From contig JAQFVV010006293.1 in assembly GCA_028023455.1 (NCBI GenBank), forward strand, positions 3,485,844 to 3,549,843: 64,000 bases of DNA, read 5' to 3'. Below, piece by piece: positions 57,369 through 64,000 of the stretch. The translations under genes and the position numbers were made by a program. The stretch is from Epiperipatus broadwayi (lineage: Eukaryota > Onychophora > Udeonychophora > Euonychophora > Peripatidae). The stretch's first letter is position 1, and every line of letters starts with the position of its first letter. The notes beneath the pieces are model-generated. The model ran no database searches and was not told the origin of the DNA. It saw nothing but the letters and a program-made list of their open reading frames with translations.

Positions 57369-57476
57369 CTTGCCTCTTATTTTTCAAATGATTCTATCAG
57401 TCGTGAAGAATTTGAAAAATTGGAAAACAAAAAAAAAAAATCCTTTCATTCATTAGCAAGCAAAACTTTAATTGCT
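57369..57476 (+). CDS. LBR: Lamin B receptor, third coding exon (charged linker)
   Basis: The 108-bp exon encodes 36 residues (141-176). It starts LASYFSNDSISREEFEKLEN, followed by a four-lysine run and SFHSLASKTLIA. Acceptor GAATCTAG|CTT and donor GCT|GTAAGT are in phase 0, consistent with the two previous exons. It would lie in the nucleoplasmic linker between the RS region and the first membrane helix; the total so far, 176 residues, is shorter than the roughly 210-residue vertebrate N-terminal domain, so more linker should follow. The lysine run is coded by 12 consecutive A (57429-57440), a slippage-prone stretch. Intron 2 is 2.9 kb and contains a 0.6-kb foldback. The exon is inferred from frame and splice sites; the sequence itself is not strongly conserved. 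Confidence 0.7.
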
Positions 57477-58456
57477 GTAAGTATTTAAATTCTGGTAGAG
57501 AAAATATAGAGTTTCAAATAGTATATGCTTTATAAAAACATTTTGGATATTGTATGAATTTAAAAAGGATCAATCCTTTACTGCATGCATCTTTAAATAA
57601 ATAATCTAAAATGAAAGTATTAATTAATTGGCAAGAATATTATATTCTTATATAATCTGTGCATTTGCAGTAGATTTTGTAATTTCTTTTTTGAAGAGCT
57701 GGTTTGATGACTGACATTCAGATAATCAGTGTCTTTTTGCTTAGTCATCACAGTTTTAGATATAATGTCTCTAGCTTTTTTTTATAATATATGATTTACT
57801 CTTTAACATTTAGTTTAATCAAATTCATTTTGAGTTTCCAACATCCCATCTAATTTTTCTATTAATATATATAGGGTATTGTATATTAGATTTATATATA
57901 TATTTATAGGAAGTTTCTGGCTCTTATCTAGTGAAATCTTTAATGCAAATTGTCAAACCCCCTCCTCCCAATCTCTTTTTGATCCTTTCTAATACTTAGA
58001 ATTTTTCTAAAACTAAGCAGAGGAAATTCTTATCACTAATTTTATTTTATAGAATAAATTGTTAAATATTATTGACACAAGTTTTTGTAAAAGTGTGTAT
58101 AATTTTATGCCAAGTTAGACTATTAATTTATATTAACTTCACATTAAGTATGAATAAGCATTCTAGAGCACATCAAATTATAGTAAAATTATATAATTAT
58201 AATTAGTCAATCAAAAACATTGTAATCAATGATAATAGCATTTTGAATTAGCATTTTAAATTGCTTTTATTTAACTTAGAAACTTTGTTTAGCATATATT
58301 TTATAATCGAGTTTTAATATATTTTTGTTAAATGAATTTTTTAAAAATTATATACATAAGTTAGAAATCAGACATGCAAGAGGAATACATCTACATAAAT
58401 TGCAACATTAAAATAATATGAGGAGCATTTGGACACTTAATTTCAGTATATCATAA
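57477..58456. other. LBR intron 3, first 1 kb
   Basis: Donor GTAAGT at 57477. AT-rich, with no coding and no shared repeat seen. Confidence 0.45.
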
Positions 58457-60960
58457 TGTACCGGTCAAACATGTATATCCATTTAACACGACCTGGAGTT
58501 TAATGAAAGTACCTCAAATTCAGTCAAGCCCGAGATAAATAGGTCAGGGACCATCCTGAGTTTGAACCTACTCCCCATTTTCCAAAATCAATAATCTAAT
58601 AAACAACATACGCAATGATACATTGAAATTTCTTCATTTACACCGGCCCGCGGACACAGCAGAGAAGACAAGAGTCTCAACATTCTAATATTATACTAGC
58701 CTGCCTAAAAGTATATTTTAATTAACTTAAAACTAGGAACAATTACTTAATTATTCTAAGTTAGAGGTTTGAACCCTATTCATAAACCTGGGAATGTAAG
58801 ATAGCACATTTATATAGTTGAAGTAGAGGATGAAGCGATTCGAATGACTTAGACAAGTAAAAAAAAAAAATTTTAATATTACAACAAACATTAGTATAAT
58901 ATACAAGTTATATACATGGGTATGTGTAATAATGAGAGGGATCTGCTATAGTGGTAGATAGTTATGTAATGTTAATCACCCATGCGGTTATTATATGCTC
59001 TTTACAACTATTATATACATATAGAGATGAGGAGTAACATTTGCTTCGATGCGGTAGTAACATGCCAATTATTCTTATAAAGATTTACATTATATTGGTA
59101 TCAATGCTTTCAATATATATAGATAGGATAGGTGATAACCGAATTATACTCTTTAGGAGTCTTCCCTCGATTAATTATATCTTATTAATGCTATTTTTAG
59201 CCATTATATTTGTGAAAATAGATTGCGATACATTATTGATTTTGATAAGACAAAATATTTACAAATATTACTTTATTTCTGACATTTTTGGGAGGACGCT
59301 TTATTTCCCTAGGTCTAGATATTTAAAATATATGACAAAACATCACGAAGGTGGGATCTCATATAAAAGTCTAAGAAAGTTTTAAATGAAAATAATATTT
59401 ACTATGACAGACAGATTTTAGATTTTAATTATCATAGCATCAAAATGTGATAAAAGCAATATAAAAAAATATATATAAGGAGTGGGGTACTGACATGACG
59501 GCATCTATATTTGGAGGTTGTGCTTCCTTGGTAAACGAACGATGGCTAAGACTCTCTTTATTCAGATCGGTTCTTAGAGAGGATGAATAAGGTGAAGCGA
59601 AAGGGCGGGCGTATCGGGATTAATCCAATGCAGAGTATGCCATTTATTATGACTAAAGATCCAGGATAGCTTGACTACCAGATGTGGATTGAAATATAAG
59701 AAAATCCATGGGCTCGGAGGTCCAGAGATTCTATATGAGAAGCACATACATTAAAGTTAAATAGCCAATGTCAGCAACACACAGAAAAGAAAACGTCTCT
59801 AATGACGTTTCTATAATCTAATGTTTAAAATTGACATTTATTTTAATGATATAGTTTATATTGTAGATGCGCGATGCTAGGAGAACATAGATATATATAT
59901 AAGTGACTTATTATTAAATAAAATCAAATCCTGACTATCCCTTTCCTATTTATAATGCTGATAACTAATAAATCCCATATTCATTGATATTTGAAAGAAT
60001 ATATTTCTATAAACAGTATTACCGGATGACATGTAATAAGTTTATAATAATAGATTATTCTAATGGTCAATAAATCATAAATGGATGGGTTATTAATAAC
60101 CTAAATATAGAGAGGTTTAGTTTTACAAAGGGGGGTTTATTGAGTGGGCTCGAGAGTTTGATTGGCATATTAATTTAAATGACTAAATACATAATATCTA
60201 ATAATCATAATAAAATTGCATGCAACAAAGTCTAAAAAAAAAAAAAAAAGAGCATAAACAGAACATGTTAGGAAGGATAGTTATCGAGAGTAATAAATTT
60301 TAAAAACATGAAATGAGAGTATACAGATAAGTCAAAGGCATTGAGAGGTCTAAACTGCAAATTTCGAGAATTTAATTAAAGATTAAAACTTCTTTGGTGG
60401 CGGCAATGATAGGTTACCTTGCAAGGAGGTGTAGGTTCAGTCAGTTGTCTGAGTCCAACTTGTACTCGCTAACTGTGTGAGTCCATGGGTTAATTCATTC
60501 CTTGGTGGCAGGAAGCTTGCACTTAAGGTTTAACAGTTCATGTTTCCATTCATTCTAGGGTGGCAGTTGAAGGATATGGCTGCCGGAGACAATATCAAAA
60601 GGGTCGGGAAAGGTGATTTTATTCCCTCTACTTGGACGGCATTCTTAAAGTTCAATAATGACATGACATACGTTAGCAACATGAACACGCCTATACAAGA
60701 AGTAAAGATTTTTAAGATATCGATTTTGATCCTATTTATATTCCAGTGAGTTATTCCTGGAATGCTCTTAAGAGTTCTTTTCTTTCACGAAAAAATGTCG
60801 AGTTTAATTGAGATAATAAAACTTATGTCTTTGTCCTTTTGTTTCAAATGATGCAAATAGTTGATAAGGCCCAAAAAGTATGTTGAAATCTATTTCCAGA
60901 TTTTGAAATAGATTTGAAGAAATATTTGGAACAAAATTTTCATTAACATGATTATTTTTA
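58457..60960 (-). mobile_element. LTR-like copy D (minus orientation), probably a solo LTR
   Basis: TGTACCGGTCAAACATGTA at 58457 matches the inverted end of copy E at 22005. AGTCAAGCCCGAGAT, GGTCAGGGA and AGAGAAGACAA follow in the same order. Block 59480-59640 matches copy E near its promoter. The hairpin AAATCTATTTCC...GAAATAGATTT at 60873-60912 corresponds to 19535-19566 in copy A. No element interior is recognisable, so a solo LTR of about 2.5 kb is likely. The 114-codon frame at 59041-59385 is AT-driven and not supported. Confidence 0.4.
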
Positions 60961-61129
60961 GATTTTAATAAAATTTTAATTAACAAAAGCCATTTTATAC
61001 TATTCAAACAATAACTTGCTTCCCCCTTATTTAATTACTTTCTAGAACTTTCTCGACCTATTGCAGCACGTACACACATGATTCCTATTTTAAAATATTA
61101 AACAATAATTAAGTTTATAATTTAGATAT

Positions 61130-61295
61130 TTGGAAGTACTTCTGAGATATATAAATATACGATACACACATATATTCAGAAGGAAATGGGACAGGATGTA
61201 AGATTTGAACCCTGGTGGGTGGTTAGCTAATATGTTAGATCATGAAGCTCAATCTTGACTAAGATCGACTGCTTCAATAACAATATGCATCTTAA
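61130..61295 (-). repeat. tRNA-like SINE fragment
   Basis: On the minus strand, AGGGTTCAAATCTTACATCC at about 61195-61214 is a good RNA polymerase III B box. Around 50 bp upstream on the same strand, TTAGTCAAGATTG resembles an A box. The supposed T-stem does not pair, so it is not a functional tRNA gene; a tRNA-derived SINE is more likely. Confidence 0.35.
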
Positions 61296-61299
61296 CTAA

Positions 61300-62470
61300 T
61301 ATAAGATTTCATACAAAGTAATTCATTTTTGAAATTCTTCATCACTTACTGAGAGTTTTTGAAAACTATTTTTAAAATATTGTTTTATGTCATATACATT
61401 TCATTCTAAAGTTTTAATTTAAAAAAAATTCCGTAGAAGTCAGGATAAGTAAAAATTCAGCAACATAAAGGATCCTTAAACCACATCTTATTGTATTTCG
61501 GATGACATCGCTAATTTTTACTTCATTACTTGAAGAAAATGGTTTGAATAACAAAATCTTGATTATCTGCAAGTTTATTAAAATTAATGATTATTTTTGT
61601 ACAGTAATGGTATAACTATTGTTAAAAATTAAGAATATAAATTATTACTTATTTATTTTGAAGGTAAATGTTTTATTTTTAAAAATAGTGTTATATTTTT
61701 GGAAAATGCAAATCACTCAGAAAGCATTTTATAATCTATTTGCTAACACATAATCAGTGTAATCCATAACTGTCTGTATGAATATATTGCAATAGTGTAA
61801 AAAAATTTTAACTTTTAAAGCATAAATTGATTGATATATCAGATTTTAATATTTATTCATTTACATTTTAAAAACAAACGTCAAATAAAAAAGATTTTGT
61901 TTATTTTCTGAAAATGAAAATTCTCTCCCCATTAATGATAATGAAAGAGTTTGATTGTTTTGATTATGATATGATTTTTTTAATATTTTCAAAAATCAAA
62001 TGTGATTATTTATAATTTACTTTCTAAACAAAATATCTATCAAATGAAGTCAAATTTATTATATTCTCTTAAATAATAACAGTTTAATCTTAATGTTAGA
62101 TGCGTTCACTTGAGAAATGATTAATAACTATCTATGATTCAAATGCATACATAAATAATTAATCTTAGAGAATAATCATTATATTAGTACTAAATATAAT
62201 CCACAGCGAACAAATCATTGTCACCAGACTTTATCTGTAATATATGGAATATATTTATAATATAAATATTGGACATGCATATCATTATTTTCAGTATATG
62301 AGCAGGAATTCTCTATCTTTATATTTATGTGTAATCAAGACATATAAATATGTAACACAATCACTAACATAATTCTTATTTTAATACATTAAAAACTTAA
62401 GGTATTTCTTCCTGACATTATTATTGATTGTGTGTATATATATATATATGAAAATAATATTAAATATACA
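61300..62470. other. AT-rich intron sequence, nothing identified
   Basis: Short A/T runs and a TA microsatellite near 62435-62448. No exon with LBR-like membrane-helix content was found. Confidence 0.45.
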
Positions 62471-62476
62471 CAAATT

Positions 62477-62727
62477 TCAAATTCAACATCTTTATAAATT
62501 ACCAACGGATAAATCCTCACACTTGAAATACTTAAATTATTATTATTTTTATTACAAAATTCCATAAAATTATATAAAAGCATCTAATCATTTAACATGT
62601 TCTCAAATTCAACATCTCTATAAATTACCAACAGATAAATCTAAACACTTGAATTACATAAATTAATTTTTTTTTTAATACAAAATTCCATAAAGTTATA
62701 TAAAAGCATCTAATCATTTAACATGTT
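62477..62727. repeat. Tandem pair of about 125 bp
   Basis: TCAAATTCAACATCTTTATA at 62477 and TCAAATTCAACATCTCTATA at 62603 begin two units that both end AAAGCATCTAATCATTTAAC plus ATGTT. They differ at scattered sites and in a T-rich tract. Non-coding. Confidence 0.85.
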
Positions 62728-64000
62728 TAAGGATGAATTTCAAAGAAATATTTAAATCTAGATCATTCCTATTGTCTAATGATCTTAACTTCTCTTAACC
62801 ATTCTCACACAGTCATCAATTGTCTTATTATGAATTTATATAAAATAATTACTATGCTTATATTTTCTGCTTCAATTTCCAAAATCTTTCATTAAGCTAG
62901 CTAGTAGATAGTTTATTCTTGTCAGTACCATTAATCATAAATAAATATACATGAAGATTTCATTATCTAAGCTTAATATTTAAATATTTAAAATCGTAAA
63001 ATACTTAGAAATTATTAGTTCATTACTCAAAAAGATTTATATTACTTTTAAAATTTATCATAAATGCATAAAATAATAAATATATATAATTGATTTGTAA
63101 ATTAAAAGTTCATCTATAATTTTAAAATAGTTCCTATCAAAGTTTATTTAAAATTTTCATCCACAAATAAGGATTCTGATATGGTATTCAGCTACAGTTT
63201 GAATTTAGAAAAATTTATAGCCAAAGACATGAAACTTATTTTATTTTTTTCTTAATTTTTTTTAGAGTTCTGATAGAACTTTTCATAGATTGTTTGACAA
63301 TAAATCTTGTATTTTCTTTTTTTAAAAAGTTTTATGCATGCCTTTAGAGGTTAACAATCTTTTTTTAAATGTAATCCTTTTAATATTAAATTTCTGTTGA
63401 GGATTAGTTGTTCTATGATCAGATTATTAAAATAATATATTTCAGGAAAATTTAGTCTGATGTTGATTTGTTCAAGAAAAAATTTTACTGACTAACTTAT
63501 CATTAATTTTTTTAATTTCCAAGATAATTTTTTTTTTTTTTTCTATACATTTGTAAGAATTAGTCCTGGCTACTGTGATTTTAGAATGCAAAATCTCTTT
63601 TTTGTTTAGTTATGTATATGAAGACTATTTTGTTCTTTTTAAAATTATTAATTAGAACAATATATATAAATATCAGCCATGTGCTTCTAGGAATTAATCT
63701 GTCTTTTGTTATAAGTTTTATATTTTTTGTAAACATTAACTGTACATTATTTTTAACATTAATTAAACATAAAGTTATCTTATATAAATTTTTCAAGGAA
63801 TCCTTATTATATTTATACAAAAATTAACATGTATATATATACAACTTTCATGTAGATCTACATATGCAATCTGGGAGATATACAAGGCAGACTTGTTGAA
63901 TAGGAATATATAAATTGTTGACTTCTTTTGTTTAAAGAATAAGAATTTAGTCTTATTTGGACGATAAGAATCATGAGCAATGTTTCTTAAATTTAAGCTC
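62728..64000. other. AT-rich intron sequence to the window edge
   Basis: Overlapping open frames on both strands at 63581-63827 are hydrophobic only because of T-rich codons; they lack splice sites and do not resemble LBR membrane helices. Nothing else was found. Confidence 0.45.

Noticed and set aside
59041-59385. 114-codon hydrophobic frame, considered as an LBR membrane exon
   Set aside because: Hydrophobicity comes from T-rich codons, there are no suitable splice sites in phase 0, and the region aligns with LTR-like copy E.
61195-61290. True tRNA gene
   Set aside because: The B box is good, but T-stem and acceptor stem do not pair.
63581-63827. Overlapping frames on both strands near the window end, considered as the next LBR exon
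   Set aside because: Both are AT-driven and show none of the conserved residues around the first LBR membrane helix.

Overview
The window is AT-rich animal DNA. It holds the 5' half of one recognisable host gene, buried in transposable elements. Three exons on the + strand (27387-27548, 54207-54464, 57369-57476) join in phase 0. They encode a Tudor domain, an arginine/serine-rich stretch and a charged linker, which is the nucleoplasmic N-terminus of lamin B receptor (LBR). The start-codon exon is preceded by a splice acceptor, so a 5' UTR exon and the promoter lie further upstream. The transmembrane sterol-reductase part was not found and presumably lies beyond 64000. A Tudor-type LBR, introns up to 26.7 kb, and Penelope-like, RTE, LTR, Merlin-like and pogo/Tigger-like relics point to an invertebrate metazoan. 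I cannot name the phylum.

Layout. 1-0.7 kb: 3' end of a non-LTR retrotransposon (-). 1.4-5.9 kb: two Penelope-like elements head to head, with a SINE-like cluster inside the left arm. 5.9-8.25 kb: DNA-transposon remnant with inverted ends. 8.7-9.2 kb: small coding-like islands. 11-12.2 kb: three 239-bp tandem repeats next to a dispersed repeat that recurs at 52.9 kb. 13.0-19.6 kb: large LTR-like copy (-), with another copy (+) at 20.75-22.0 kb that has a clean TATA/initiator promoter. 24-25.2 kb: LINE-related pieces. 27.4 kb: Tudor exon. 28.3-32.6 kb: third LTR-like copy with a foldback. 32.63-42.67 kb: a 10-kb element with two 2.85-kb LTRs and only a decayed gag gene inside, apparently nested in the third copy. 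46.8-47.4 kb: Merlin/ISXO2-like transposase relic. 48.4-51.5 kb: Penelope-like element with inverted ends, split by an RTE LINE. 53.2 kb: another Penelope RT fragment. 54.2 kb: RS exon. 56.5-57.1 kb: 0.6-kb foldback just upstream of the third coding exon. 58.5-61 kb: fourth LTR-like copy.

None of the mobile elements has an intact reading frame. The most unusual object is the gag-only LTR element: its two LTRs are close to identical, its non-coding flanks are built from degenerate short tandem repeats, and a tRNA-Lys-type primer-binding motif sits 1.86 kb away from the LTR edge. Coordinates of repeat boundaries were set by eye and are approximate unless a motif is named.
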